A stretch of DNA of 28,379 bases, taken from Cristatella mucedo (taxonomy: Eukaryota; Bryozoa; Phylactolaemata; Cristatellidae). Below are positions 10,624 to 20,367 of this stretch, in pieces (the stretch's first letter is position 1; the number at the start of each line of letters is the position of its first letter). The position numbers and the translations under genes are program-made. The notes under the pieces were generated by a model. The model was not told the origin of the DNA, searched no databases, and worked only from the letters and a program-made list of their open reading frames with translations. The DNA lies in the NCBI GenBank assembly GCA_009760855.2, contig WPIO01000540.1, positions 1 to 28,379 on the forward strand, given 5' to 3'.

Positions 10624-10949
10624 CTACGTCTCCCCAAACAAATGAAAACGACGTCGTCTGACACTTTTCCGACTTTCTCAGCGTCGTTGAGTGAACTTGT
10701 GGCTCTGGCTGCTGCTTTTCCTACCGCTAGCATTGGATCCCGATTTTTTACTTCTGCACAATTTTTTGTAGATGACGTTGTAACCCACAGACGATGCATG
10801 CACTGCAGTAACCAGGGCAAATGTGCCCTTCGTGCTGAGTTGAGATGTAAGGCGTACATTTGCAGGCAATTAGCTCAAAATGCTCAATTCGCTCATTCTG
10901 ACTTCAGGAAAGCGTTCGGCAGTCAAACGCCCAGAACCCCTTTCCATCC
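10624..10949 (+). pseudogene. Possible piggyBac-like C-terminal cysteine-rich fragment
   Basis: The plus strand is open here (frame 10576-10962). Residues 73 to about 111 carry R-R-C-x2-C (RRCMHCSNQGK), then R-C-x4-C (RCKAYIC), then AHSDF. The spacing recalls the cysteine-rich zinc-binding tail of piggyBac-family transposases, which typically read R-C-x2-C ... C-x2-C ... L-C ... C-F-x2-F-H. Several expected cysteines and the final CF/FH are missing or altered. There is no DDD catalytic core in the window. The region lies exactly between the two copies of the endonuclease repeat. The assignment is tentative, and a chance cysteine cluster is possible. Confidence 0.28.
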
Positions 10950-11124
10950 AATTATTAGCTGATACTGAGGAAATGGGCAATCTTGTTGGGCAGGTACTGG
11001 GGGCTGCCAATTTCAGCCAGTTCTCGGTCAAGGCGAACAGGTTCAACTCATTACCCGCAATTATTTCAGGTATTATTAGGGTTTCATTGCACATAAAGTT
11101 AGGATTACAAAGAAAAATGTTAAG
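10950..11124 (-). pseudogene. LINE endonuclease N-terminal fragment, copy 2 of direct repeat
   Basis: The minus strand reads IIAGNELNLFALTENWLK, the N-terminal endonuclease motif of a CR1/L2-type LINE, followed by PTRLPISSVSANNW. It matches 10445-10623 at the DNA level over about 175 bp with a few substitutions and indels. This copy keeps a longer open frame (10870-11178). It is truncated on both sides, and no RT follows on this strand in the expected direction. Confidence 0.7.
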
Positions 11125-11462
11125 ATGGGCCTCCAGGATTATGACAGACCTCGTTACCACTAAGCTGGAGAGATTCACAGCAGAGCTTTCGGGAGATCGC
11201 TAGGGACACAAGACAATGCTGGGAAGTGCAAGTGAGCAGACCTCCAGTAGCGGCACCCTCGAACGCTTCGCAGTACTATTCTTCTGTTGATGATTATTTC
11301 ACGGACATTAGCAACATCAGCTACATCTGAATATGTATATGAATGACCGACGTTAACCAAGTTATAATAGGTAAGCATAGTCATACGTAATAGACAGGTT
11401 GCTAGCAGCCGTACAATGTAACGTAGCCACCACTGGCAAAGCTGATCCTGCCCCAAGCAGTA
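11125..11462. other. Unassigned stretch
   Basis: No recognisable feature. A minus-strand open stretch at 11175-11456 has no known domain. Confidence 0.5.
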
Positions 11463-11652
11463 AAAAGAAAGAAGAAAGAAATCTTAGCTGATTAAACAGC
11501 CTCTTTTTGTATAGCGACATAAAAGCCTTTACGGCTGTCACCACTGCTTGCAGTGGCAATAAATGATCGCCCACCACAGGAATCGAACACACGACCTCAG
11601 GACCTAGGTCGAGAAAGCAATCGCCTTACCTAGTGTGCCATAACGGCTCACC
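11463..11652 (-). mobile_element. tRNA-derived SINE-A copy
   Basis: This is the clearest member of the SINE-A family. Reading the minus strand from about 11652, there is an A-box-like TGGCACACTAGG (11629-11640) and a near-perfect B box GTGTTCGATTCCT (11578-11590). The body is GCCACTGCAAGCAGTGG, then GGCTTTTATGTCGCTA, and the tail is GAGGCTGTTTAATCAGCTAAG. It ends in a CTTT-rich simple run (11463-11482). The A and B boxes are internal RNA polymerase III promoter elements derived from a tRNA. Copies at 14482-14650, 9583-9750 and 21062-21232 share body and tail. Confidence 0.75.
11578..11590 (-). promoter_or_regulatory. SINE B box (Pol III internal promoter)
   Basis: GTGTTCGATTCCT on the minus strand matches the tRNA T-arm consensus GGTTCGANTCC at most positions. 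It lies about 50 bp downstream of the A-box-like TGGCACACTAGG, a spacing usual for tRNA-derived Pol III promoters. Confidence 0.65.
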
Positions 11653-11655
11653 AAA

Positions 11656-12199
11656 AGTAAATGTTCAGATGTCCGAAGGTACGTAATTTCTTACCTGCTA
11701 CGGTCAACAACAACAAACAGTTAAGATTTGAACAAGTCTTCACTGTATTGGTATACGTATACGATGTTCGCAAGTACCTATATACTCGAAAAAGAATTCT
11801 GCAATAATCAAGAAACGCCAGCATCGTTTGGCATCGAGAGACGACATCAAGAAACAACTTATAATGCTCACAGTATTCTCAAGCTCCAGCTTTGATTCGG
11901 AAAGGTCTTTTAAAAATCTCCCAAAAATAAAAAAGTCAAATTATAAAAATCCCAGACACAACCTAGTTCCCAGAAACCCATTTATTCGGATTACTAACTT
12001 ATTTTTTATTCTCGTCCTGATTTATTCGCAAGATTTGAAGAGAGCTCAAGCAGGTCTTGAGTGCAAGCATACCAAGACTCTACTGTGCTGTCGCTCACAG
12101 CAAAAGATGACTCAGAAATATGCCGTTTATTAGAAACGCGAAACCTGGGCCGAAGAGGCCACGACGACAGCTGAAGAGCCCCTGAGCGCACCTCAAAGT
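11656..12199. other. Unassigned stretch next to the Gypsy relic
   Basis: The plus strand is open at 11828-12133 (101 codons) without a known domain. The upper end may include decayed Gypsy integrase-proximal sequence on the minus strand, but I could not place any HHCC or DDE motif. Confidence 0.4.
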
Positions 12200-13485
12200 A
12201 GGTCCTCTGTTCTCGGCCTAAAATGGGCGCTGGTTAGGTAAGTAAGGAGGACACAGCATCATTCCTTCTGATCAGTGACCGATAAAGCACCGGTTTCCCT
12301 GTACAAAGCCCTTTGGGTAGGTTGGACAGTGTCCTTGGTTAATACATGTCAATGTAGGCAGTGAATGTCGGCTTGAGTTGACGGTGCTGCTGTCCGAGAT
12401 AAAGAATTAACAATAAACTCTGTACAACACCCGGTCTTAATTTGATTATCTGAAAAGTCTAGCTGGAGATAAAGGTATGGCAGCACCTTCAGTGGTAAGA
12501 TGTAAGTGCTGACATTGTTGGGTCGCTTGTGAGCACTGCCCGAATCGCTTGCATGGTCACAGGAAGCCAAGCAAAATGGCCAACGTGGAACAAAGTGGTC
12601 TCTGGACATGGGGTCTTTCTTCTGTGGCAATGGTAGTCGCAGCATTGCATCAGGGTTAGCATGATCTTCTGACCGCCTGTACTCGCTGCTAAATGTGCAT
12701 GCAAACAACACCGAAGTCCAAAGCTGCTTACGCATGGCAGCAATAGGCAGAATGCCGGTCTTAAGGGTGAGGACAGTAATAAGTAGGCTGTGATCGGTAA
12801 GCAGCAGGAACTTCCTTCCACACATATGTAGATGAAAACGCATAGCGCCAAAATTAACTCCTTATCAATCTGGGAATAGTAATTCTCGCTGAATGATAGC
12901 TTAAGAAGAGAAGGCGATAGCACTATCCTGTCAGTCTGCTAATCGATGAGATTAAACAGCAAATACACCCAAAAGATGACGCTTAGCAAGCTAGCATTAG
13001 CGTTTTATTGGGGTTGTATGCTGCCTTGACGCTTTTAGAGGCAATAACTTCTTTAACTTATGCGATAGCTTGTTGTCAGCGATCAGTCCATAGCCACTTG
13101 CATTGCTTTGGAAGCAATACGTACAAGGGTGCAATAGCTGAGCCTGGTTGATCAAAAAACTTATGACAGTATCGGACCATAAATATAAATGACCTGAAGC
13201 TACTGACGTCAGATGGCAGCAGCGTGTTTTTATGGCTGCCACTTTTTTCACCGTGGGACGCATGCCTTTCTTGCATATTTGATACCCAAGATGTACTATG
13301 GACGGTTTTAAGAAGGCGAACGTCTGTCTACTCACTCGGAGGCCTGGGCCTTGCAGTTTTGTCAACACCAAAGCAAGATAATGCTTAAGGGAAGCTCGGT
13401 CCTGCCCTGTCACAAAAATGTCATCCTGGTACACAATATACCAGGCAGTCCAGAAAGCAAGTGATCCATCCTAGCCCTTGAGACT
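12200..13485 (-). pseudogene. Ty3/Gypsy pol relic: RT C-terminal half and RNase H
   Basis: Minus-strand pol fragment. The RT part begins near 13485 with MDHLLSGLPG, then the catalytic box as Y-Q-D-D followed by IFVTG (about 13409-13434; usual form Y-L-D-D). LTKLQGPGLRVS, VHLGYQI, then LPSDVSSFRSF and APLYVLLPKQCKW continue in shifted frames to about 13080. The RNase H part (about 12980-12650) has NPNKTLMLAC, YYSQIDKELILAL, LLTDHSLLITVL and HANPDAMLRLPLP. Next come residues like PVTMQAIRAVLTSDPTMSAL, the linker before integrase. Several frameshifts and stops break it. No LTRs, gag, protease or integrase core were seen. The family resembles K02A2.6-type invertebrate Gypsy elements. Confidence 0.85.
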
Positions 13486-14481
13486 TGCCTTTCTCAGTCT
13501 CCGTAATATATATTATTGAATGTCTCACATCTTGTAGGTGTATATGCGCAGGTATGCCGATAGTAGCAGAAACAAGGCAGTAACAAAGAGCGTTTGTTGC
13601 TTAAGAAAATATGTACGTATTTATGACCTAAATGAGTCTCTCACTGTTCAAACCTTTATTCGGCTTCGGCAACAAATTATCGCGTAATTGGTCCCAAGCA
13701 GTTGCAATTAAGGAACTACGAATAATGATCATCAGTCATGACCTAGCTGATTTTGATGGATTTTCATCTAAGAGGTAAAACCCACAGAATTTAGGAATAG
13801 AAGGCAACACCAGTTAGATTTTCGTGTAGGCAAACTAGATCCGAAATAATTTAAGCACCATAGCCCAAGATTGTAGTGCTTATTCGGCAAGAAATCAGCG
13901 GTTGCTCATCAAGTGGATGTACAGGATAATTTCATAGATGTGAGGGTTGGAGGAAGGAGAACAATAAGGGGGTCCAGGTCAGTTGGTCCAGGTCCAGGTC
14001 TACGTCCAATGTTAAATCGCTAATGCCCCCTCCGCCCCTCTGGCTGAGCAACTGAATTTGCCTTCAGCATAAGGAAAATAGATACAATCGGAGAATGCAT
14101 CCCGGTGGCGTTCACACTGAGTCCAGCAACTCCAGCTCCTAGCTGTACCTCATTAGTCTTCTTCAAGCCTGCCAATACTGATCTCATCAACAAGATGTAT
14201 TCTTTTCAAAGCTTACAAGCTCTGGCAGTAGTAATCGCATAGCACAATCTTAGATCATATTTGAATGCATGTGGTACGCAGTTGTATCTGTTTCTTTATC
14301 GCCCTGTTTCAGAAAGGTCTAGCTCTCTTAGGTCTCTTGAACCACATAGCTTTGAATGGGGAAAACCTTGCGATATTCTAGAATTGGGAAAGCCTTACCA
14401 TCAAAAATGGATTCGGCTGCCATGTGCTCTTCAGCATTTGTACAAGTTGTCTGTTTCCTGCACCAAGTTAGCCGTGGACAA
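13486..14481. other. Unassigned stretch with short GGTCCAGGTC repeats
   Basis: No gene was seen. 13971-14007 contains three to four imperfect copies of GGTCCAGGTC (period 6-16), a small simple repeat. The rest shows no recognisable element. Confidence 0.5.
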
Positions 14482-14650
14482 ATAATTAGCTGATTTGACA
14501 GCCTCATTTCTACAGTGGCAGAGGAGCCTAGGTGGCGCTCACCGCTGCTTGCACTTGGCATACTAGGATTGCCCACTGCGGGATTCGAAACCGTGACCTC
14601 GGTAATATAGAGCGAGCACCTTGCGTCCTGGATTATCGCGGCAAGGTGAA
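14482..14650 (-). mobile_element. tRNA-derived SINE-A copy
   Basis: On the minus strand the head carries a strong B box GGTTTCGAATCCC (14580-14592) preceded by GAGGTCACGG. The A box is decayed. The body has AAGTGCAAGCAGCGGTGA, then GCCACTGTAGAAATGAGG, and the tail is CTGTCAAATCAGCTAATTA. The body and tail align with the copy at 11463-11652, which defines the family. Confidence 0.72.
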
Positions 14651-14824
14651 CAGCACAGTATCTCTGTCGAGTCTGGCTACTTGCAGAACCGTAACATTGC
14701 GGAATATGGGGTCTACTTGGACAAGAATACCCAGCCAATATGTTCCATTCATTTGTGAAATCCAGTCTAGACTTCTGTAGTTTGTAGCTCGTCGTGATGC
14801 AAAAGTCCTGTAGCCGCTACTGAA

Positions 14825-14945
14825 CTCAGGTACTTAGTCGAACAGCCCACACTTATAACGGTTCAAATCCCTTCCAGTGCCAGAAATACTGGCTAAGCCA
14901 TTTGAACTAAGTATTTGCTGTCGCTAGGTACTTGTAGGTACTTGC
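14825..14945 (+). mobile_element. Possible tRNA-like SINE head
   Basis: GGTTCAAATCC at 14860-14870 is a perfect B-box match on the plus strand. It is preceded by ACTCAGGTACTTAG, which could be a decayed A-box side. No body or tail matching the other SINEs follows. The downstream part has imperfect GTAGGTACTTG repeats (14928-14950). It may be a separate SINE type or a chance B box. Confidence 0.35.
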
Positions 14946-14997
14946 AGGTGCAACACCTATACATGCATGGTATAAAATAAATAATAAAATATAATTA

Positions 14998-15139
14998 AAA
15001 TATAATAAAATACAGCGCCCCACGAGAACTTAATCTCTATTCAGGCGCTTCACATATGCCTCGGGGCTCGAGTCCACGACCTCAGTCAGACCTTGGTCGG
15101 GGCGAGCACCTTAACCGCTAGACCAAACCAGCTCGGCGA
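14998..15139 (-). mobile_element. SINE-B: tRNA-like head fused to LINE-1 3' hairpin
   Basis: On the minus strand, 15139 to about 15058 is tRNA-like. It has an A box TGGTCTAGCGG that fits TRGYNNARNGG, then GTTAAGGTGCTCGCC, and a T-arm-like CGTGGACTCGAGCCCCG (5/7/5 with one mismatch) serving as B box. It is followed within a few bases by GAAGCGCCTGAATAGAG ... TTCTCGTGGGGCGCT (about 15004-15052). That is the LINE-1 family 3' stem-loop, ending in an AT-rich tail with TTTTATTATA units (about 14972-15003). tRNA-derived SINEs that borrow the 3' end of a partner LINE are a known class. There is almost no body between head and tail. Confidence 0.72.
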
Positions 15140-17470
15140 ATGGTATGCCACGAATTAAGTTATCAGTGAATTTTAGAACTAGCTACGGCGCGCAGAGCTG
15201 GCTGAGTTCCGTCAGCGTGTTGGGATCAGGGAAACCAGAATTTCTGGTCTCTTAACATAAACAATCTAGAGGCACAGGAGACAATCTCTGGCATCGTAAA
15301 TAACAGACATCGTTATATATTGTAAGCTTCTCATCTCTTTTGTTAGTCTCGTTCTTATTAATCTTGTCCTAAAGTTTCAGATAGATTCGTGTTAATGAAG
15401 TCTTGCTAGTTGCTTCTGCCTTAGGTCTGGGCTGGGACACCTGAGTGTTACCAGTTGGATAAGATTAATATTCCTGCAAGGCACTTGAATTTGACTGCTG
15501 GGTCGGCAAACCAAACAGCAGCAGGTTGTATCAATGGCTAAGTAGTAAACGACCTCCAACGTGTACATGGTATGTATTGAATCTATTTTGCATCTGACTA
15601 CACCCGAGGACACTTGGCCGGACATTCGCCGTAAAGTATTAGCACTGTTTCTACTTCTGTCAACTGGGTCTTTTCTGGGTCTTTTTTGCACACCCATTGT
15701 GTAACACTTCCTGCTATTGTACGCTCATTCCACAGTAAGTTTTAAGTTTGGCAGCACTATTAAAAGACAGTCAGTAGCCACCGTTTGAAAAAGGTTCATC
15801 AGCATTTATGAATGGCAGCGGAGCCTTGAGGCGTGATTCAAAGCATATGAGGCCTGATTCGGTGCTTAAGTGGCTTTGTTGCATCTTTGTTGCACGCATC
15901 ATCTTCTTCATCTTTTTTTCATGAACCCATGTTCACATGTATCGCTCTTTCTGCTGCACCACAGGTAGCCGTAGGGTCGTGTGAATGTGAGGTGATTATT
16001 ATTGCTTGCAAAGAACTCCTGGAAGTCATGTGATGGAAGCTGGGGGTTCGTTGTCCGACACAGGCTGCTCAGAAATTCCAGTGCCGGCAAAACTTTCCCT
16101 GAGTACCTGGTTCGTCACGGTTGAGTTAGCCAGCGGTTGGCATGGCAATTTGATTAATTTCTCTTAGATTTAGTATGTATATATGTGAGCGTGTAGTCTT
16201 TTCTGCTTCAAAAAGTTAGTATGGACTCCCCATGTAGGCCGTCTGGTCAGCGGTTATTGCTGCTATGGAGACATGGCAAGAGTATTTGAGTGGCTCACGC
16301 AAGACGAATAATAGGTAGCTAGCACCTTAACTTCACGATTCATCAAAAGTCATCAGATGAAAGCTTCGATTGAAAGCTTCATTTTAGAGATAACCTTATA
16401 GGTTGCGTGAAGTTCATTTAGCATGCATTGTAGCAGCTTCATCAGTAACCCTTTTTTCCCAACACAGGTTGCCCCTTATCAGCAGATAACAGGTATTTAC
16501 CAATAAAGTATGGCCTTCTAACCAGCTATGCTTAATTTGACGGCCATCATTCACAATAAAAAACTATACAGTTCATTTAGCCCTAATTTTAGTTATTAAA
16601 CATGTGGATTATGATTGTAAAAATCTAGCAGAGCTCATAGGAGCAAATGCCGACTGACAGACGTCTAAGATAAAATTACTACTACGTTATTACATATTGT
16701 GAAAATAAGTCCAAAGCATTTTATTTTACAACACCTAGATTTGGCTACCTTGGCATTTACATAATAAATGAGCCAGGTCTACATGATTTCGCGAAAAGAC
16801 AGAGCCATTGCATTCCCCAAGTTTTAAAGTCACTGCAACTGTCACAAAATAAGGAGTGTAAACATTATGGTACATACAATAACGATCATTTTAGACCTTG
16901 ACAGAGCACCAGAACGGGTCTTGAAAACGTAGAGCTAGCGATATCTTTAATACGTACTGTGCATCACCCTAAATCACTGCCATATGACACATAGCCTTGT
17001 CAATGCATTGCAGATCAAAGCTGAAACGATGGAGGCACTTATTGGTAGTTTCGCTAATAGTCTTTATTATCGCATCAATGGCACTGTCTGTAGGTAGTTT
17101 GCACCTAAATAAGTAAAGCAGCTGACCAAGTCTCATTACAGCTGTCTATTACTTTGAAGCTTTTCCAACTAGTGGTCTCGGAGCCAGTTGCAACAGTCAC
17201 CTGATTCTCAGTCGCTATAACCGGCCCTGGCAGAACGAACACTTAGGTCCTTCAATCTCCGAGCACGGCTACAGTAAATGACACCTAAGCAGTGTTGGCT
17301 ATCACTTCCACGCTCTCGTGTTAATTATAGACTCTTGCTCACAAGCCCGATATTTGCAGTGCTAATTTCACTGCACCAAGATTCAAACATGGCGTGCACC
17401 ATTATTATCCGATCACCTTATTACACTTAACTTTAACTCTAATAACAGTAGTAGGTTTATTAGTGTGGCC
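15140..17470. other. 2.3-kb stretch without recognised feature
   Basis: No RT, integrase, tRNA-like or LINE tail signal was found on either strand. The longest open stretch is minus-strand 15392-15697 (101 codons), with no domain I recognise and a composition that does not suggest a conserved protein. It may be unique sequence or long-decayed repeats. Confidence 0.55.
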
Positions 17471-17682
17471 TTAACTTGAGTCGTCGAGTTTATTCGTCGT
17501 TGCTGCCTCAACAACATTGTCTGTCTGAGATCATCTGAGTTACATCTGAAATATGGCGTACCTCAGGGCTACTGCTAGGTCCGGTTCTTTTCACGCTTTA
17601 TAGTCTCCCTCTTGCTGATGTGATTGCCTACCATAATCTAGGCTTTCACTTCTATGCGGAAGACACTCAGTTGTACCTTTGA

Positions 17683-18516
17683 TTTGATCCCTCCCAGCCT
17701 TCGAGCGCCTCAAATTCTTTCAACTCACTTGCTGCATGTATTGATGACATCAGCACTTGGATGGCAGCAACTTTTCTAAAACTAAATGATGATAGAAATA
17801 ACTTACTAGTTATGGGCAAACCCAGTGTGATTCACAAATTGGAAAGGCTGACGCTCAAAATTGGTTCTGCCAGCATATCTCCAGTTGAATCAGCTCGAAA
17901 TCTAGGTGTCATATTCCAAAGCAACCTCTCGTTAGACGACCATATCAGCTCCACAGTCAAATCCACCTATTTTCAGCTTCATAACATTGCTAAAATTCGG
18001 GCTTGTTTAGACAAGGATACTACGTCCAAGTTGGTCCATGCATTCGTGAGATCCCGTCTCGACTTCTGCATCTCACTGCTCGCTGGCCTACCGGCATGTG
18101 CGATCAGGCGATTGCAGCTGGTGCAAAACTCCGTAGCTAGGCTTGTCTGTCGTGAGCTTCGCAGTTTCCACATCACTCCACTTCTCGCCGACCTGCACTG
18201 GCTACCAGTCAAGCAACGGATCAACTTCAAGGTTTTTTCGCTCACTTTTGGGTCACTTCATTCTTTGGCTCCAGCCTATCTGTCAGATATACTACCCCAT
18301 CAGGCAAAGCATCGTACCACCTGCTTTTCGGAATCCAACAGTCTACAAATACCCCATGCAAACCTCAAGTCCTTTGGAGACCGTGCAGTTGGTTCGTATG
18401 CTTCTAAAGCCTGGAACTCCCTTCCGACCTGCCTCAGAACATCCCCTGACTTGACCACATTTAAAAAGAATTTAAAAACACACCTATTTAGGACAGCATT
18501 TAGTGGGTCCCTGTGA
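17683..18516 (+). pseudogene. LINE-1 RT C-terminal region (copy C)
   Basis: This is the longest coding relic in the window: 277 codons open between a TGA and the element's own stop. The first Met (17761) is internal to the ancestral protein and is not a real start. It is the RT thumb and C-terminal domain of a CR1/L2-type LINE. Visible blocks are WMAATFLKLNDD, LGVIFQSNLSLDDH, STYFQLHNIAKIR, VHAFVRSRLDFC, LLAGLP, RRLQLVQNSVARLV, HITPLLADLHWLPV, APAYLSDIL, FGDRAVGSYASKAWNSLP, and the end TFKKNLKTHLFRTAFSGSL. In an intact element this region follows the endonuclease and RT core and serves target-primed reverse transcription. The upstream Y-A-E-D substitution and frame breaks mean this copy cannot encode an active enzyme. 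Confidence 0.88.
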
Positions 18517-18540
18517 TTCGTCCTTGATGTGCCTATGCGT

Positions 18541-18617
18541 GCTGACACTGTGCATGCTGCCAGTAACCACATTTGCATGCTGACCCTGTGCATGTCACCC
18601 CTAACTATGTTATTCAT
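18541..18617 (+). repeat. Tandem 38-bp unit in LINE-1 3' UTR
   Basis: Two imperfect units (18541-18578 and 18579-18617) both start GCTGAC(A/C)CTGTGCATG and end near TTGCAT/TTCAT. The same pair can be seen in reverse in the minus-strand copies near 7195-7250, 19845-19905 and 22270-22330. The duplication therefore predates the spread of these copies. Confidence 0.75.
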
Positions 18618-18682
18618 TTTGTTTGTTTGTCAAGCATGATTTTTACTCACCATTCAATTGCATTTCCCTTTGCAGCAAATGT

Positions 18683-18722
18683 AAAGCGCCTATAGAGAGA
18701 TTGAGTTCTCTGAGGGCGCTTT
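18683..18722 (+). repeat. LINE-1 3' stem-loop (reference copy)
   Basis: A perfect 8-bp stem AAAGCGCC/GGCGCTTT encloses an inner AGAGA/TCTCT pairing with a TTGAGT loop. It lies just before the (ATT)n tail. A conserved hairpin at this position is known in L2-type LINEs such as eel UnaL2, where the RT recognises it. Confidence 0.85.
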
Positions 18723-18759
18723 ATCAAGTGCATTATTATTATTATTATTATTATTGTCT

Positions 18760-19395
18760 GGCAGACTGCGACTATAAGTTTTGATAGCTGCATTACAAAT
18801 CTTATAACTTTGATGCAGAATTACCTGCTGCATAGATGCCAGAACTGCCTCTACAAATTTTGTTTGATGAGCTTTGATTACGAAGTCGCATAAATTTGAT
18901 AGCCTATTTTCCGAGCGTTTGCTTTATTCTGGTAGATCTTAGTCCCAAAATAAACCGAGTTTTTAGCAATTGATTTCTGCATATCTCATGGCTTTTTGCA
19001 GTCAAAAGCTACCTCAGCTTGCAGGAATTCAATTCTAAGTTTAGGCTATATCTAACAAATCTTTTAACGATATATTTCTGATGCAGTGTCCACCAAAATG
19101 TCACAGCGCGTGATGAAACTAGCTTCAGGTGACACCAAATTATACTTAGCTATTCTCAATTAGTTCCGACACAACATTTTATAAACGTGCTGTAACTTAG
19201 TTTCCTGCGATAATGACTAGTACCTTTCGGGCACTTCATCAAGAGGTGCTGTTTGTAGATGGTAGTGGAGCACTCACTGCAGCGATAAAGAAAACCCCAC
19301 GGGATGTAAATGCTTACATAAAAAACACCAGGCATAAAAAAAATATAAATTTTTGTTGGTGCACACCGTACATCTTAGCTACCTAGTTTAAGCTA
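18760..19395. other. Unassigned AT-rich stretch
   Basis: No recognisable gene or element lies between two plus-strand LINE-1 3' ends. Confidence 0.55.
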
Positions 19396-19399
19396 ATCA

Positions 19400-19478
19400 T
19401 CAACAATGTGAAGCGCCTAGAAAGAGATTGAGTTCTCTAAGGGCGCTTTATCAAGTGGATTATTATTATTATTATTAT
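19400..19478 (+). mobile_element. LINE-1 3' end, very short copy
   Basis: This holds only the stem-loop (GAAGCGCC 19410-19417, GGGCGCTTT 19441-19449) and the tail TATCAAGTGGATTATTATT. It is an extreme 5' truncation of about 80 bp. The upstream sequence is neither LINE UTR nor a recognisable tRNA head, so it could also be a decayed SINE-B. Confidence 0.75.
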
Positions 19479-19689
19479 GATTATAACTCAATGCCCTAAC
19501 TGAAAGGATACACGTTAAATATCGGTTTATCACATGACTTTGGCTTTTATGCCGCTTAACCGTGGTTAATAATATAAACGGTTAGTAATCACTATAATTT
19601 AGGGAGAATAACTAATGTTTTTGGTATTATATTCTGTTTAATGAAGAACGCCAGCATTTCCGAAGGTCCAAGTGCAATAAAGTGCGACG

Positions 19690-20102
19690 ATAGAATAATA
19701 ATACTAATACTAATAATACACTTGATAAAGCGCCTTTAGAGAACTCAATTTTTTTTTTCTAGGCGCTTTACATTTGCTGCAAATGGAAAAAGAGATTGAA
19801 TGGTGAGTAATATCATGCTTGATAAACACGAATAACATGGTTAGGGGTAACATGCATAGGGTCAGCATGCAGGTGTGGTTAGTGGAAGCATGCACTGTGT
19901 CAGCACGCATAAGCACACGAAGGACGAACCAGAGGGACCCAAAAAAATGCTGTCCTAAATAGGTGCGTTTTTTTTTTTTAAGTTCTTTTCAAATGTGGTT
20001 AAGTCAGGAGATGTTTTGACGCAGTTCGGGAGTGAGTTCCAGGCTTTGGGAGCATACGAACTAAATGCACGGTCTTCAAAGGGTTTGAGGTTTGTACGAG
20101 GT
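19690..20102 (-). mobile_element. LINE-1 3' end, 5'-truncated copy
   Basis: Minus-strand copy with an ATT-rich tail (19695-19720) and stem-loop (AAAGCGCC 19727-19734, GGCGCTTT 19762-19769, with a poly-T expansion in the loop). It then has the GCATGC-rich UTR and the last codons of the RT protein, ending at GGTTTGTACGAGGT near 20102. A poly-T run (19971-19979) corresponds to the lysine-rich TFKKN region. It is in inverted orientation to copy C, about 0.93 kb away. Confidence 0.88.
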
Positions 20103-20367
20103 CGGGAACTGCTACGCCTAGGAGCCCAAGCTTAGTGCTAGAACATAAAAAATATTTTTCTTCTTATATTTCATGCTGGTGTGTGACCGATAAGCTGGTG
20201 ATCACCCAAAGCTTGAAACTTAGGTTTCAGCTTGGAAGCTTCTTAAATTTTAATTTTTTTGTTTAGAAAACGGCCCTATACAAGTGAGTGTTATGTCTAA
20301 TCCCTATCTAAGATTCCGGACTGTTTACCAGAGTGCCTTCCAAAAATATTTGCGATCTCTCTCTAGT
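20103..20367. other. Short unassigned stretch
   Basis: Nothing recognised between a LINE-1 3' end and the LINE-2 fragment. Confidence 0.5.

Larger units (their letters stand above)
17471..18757 (+). mobile_element. LINE-1 copy C: best-preserved 5'-truncated copy
   Basis: Plus-strand CR1/L2-type LINE running from just before the RT catalytic core to the 3' tail. KYGVPQG is seen at about 17545-17565, followed by an apparent 1-bp deletion. Then come [10 protein letters not shown] and the catalytic box as Y-A-E-D (17653-17664), with a TGA at 17680-17682. From there the frame is open to the natural stop at 18514-18516. The 3' UTR (18517-18682) contains a 38-bp unit twice in tandem. The stem-loop is 18683-18722 and an (ATT)8 tail is 18732-18755. 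The 5' edge is uncertain (17471-17535). Confidence 0.9.

Noticed and set aside
13971-14007. GGTCCAGGTC units as a CRISPR-like array or binding-site cluster
   Set aside because: Only three to four irregular units without spacers, in a eukaryotic context; it is a simple repeat.
14328-14738. 136-codon minus-strand open frame as a gene
   Set aside because: It runs through the SINE-A copy at 14482-14650 and has no domain outside it.
15058-15139. Genuine tRNA gene
   Set aside because: The anticodon arm does not pair, the T stem has a mismatch, and the sequence runs directly into a LINE hairpin, so it is a SINE head.
15225-15245. Near-palindrome ACCAGAATTTCTGGT as an operator or terminator
   Set aside because: Short, imperfect and isolated, with no gene to regulate.
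19710-19916. 68-codon minus-strand open frame as a small secreted protein
   Set aside because: It lies entirely in the LINE-1 3' UTR and its repeated Cys/Met pattern comes from the 38-bp tandem unit.
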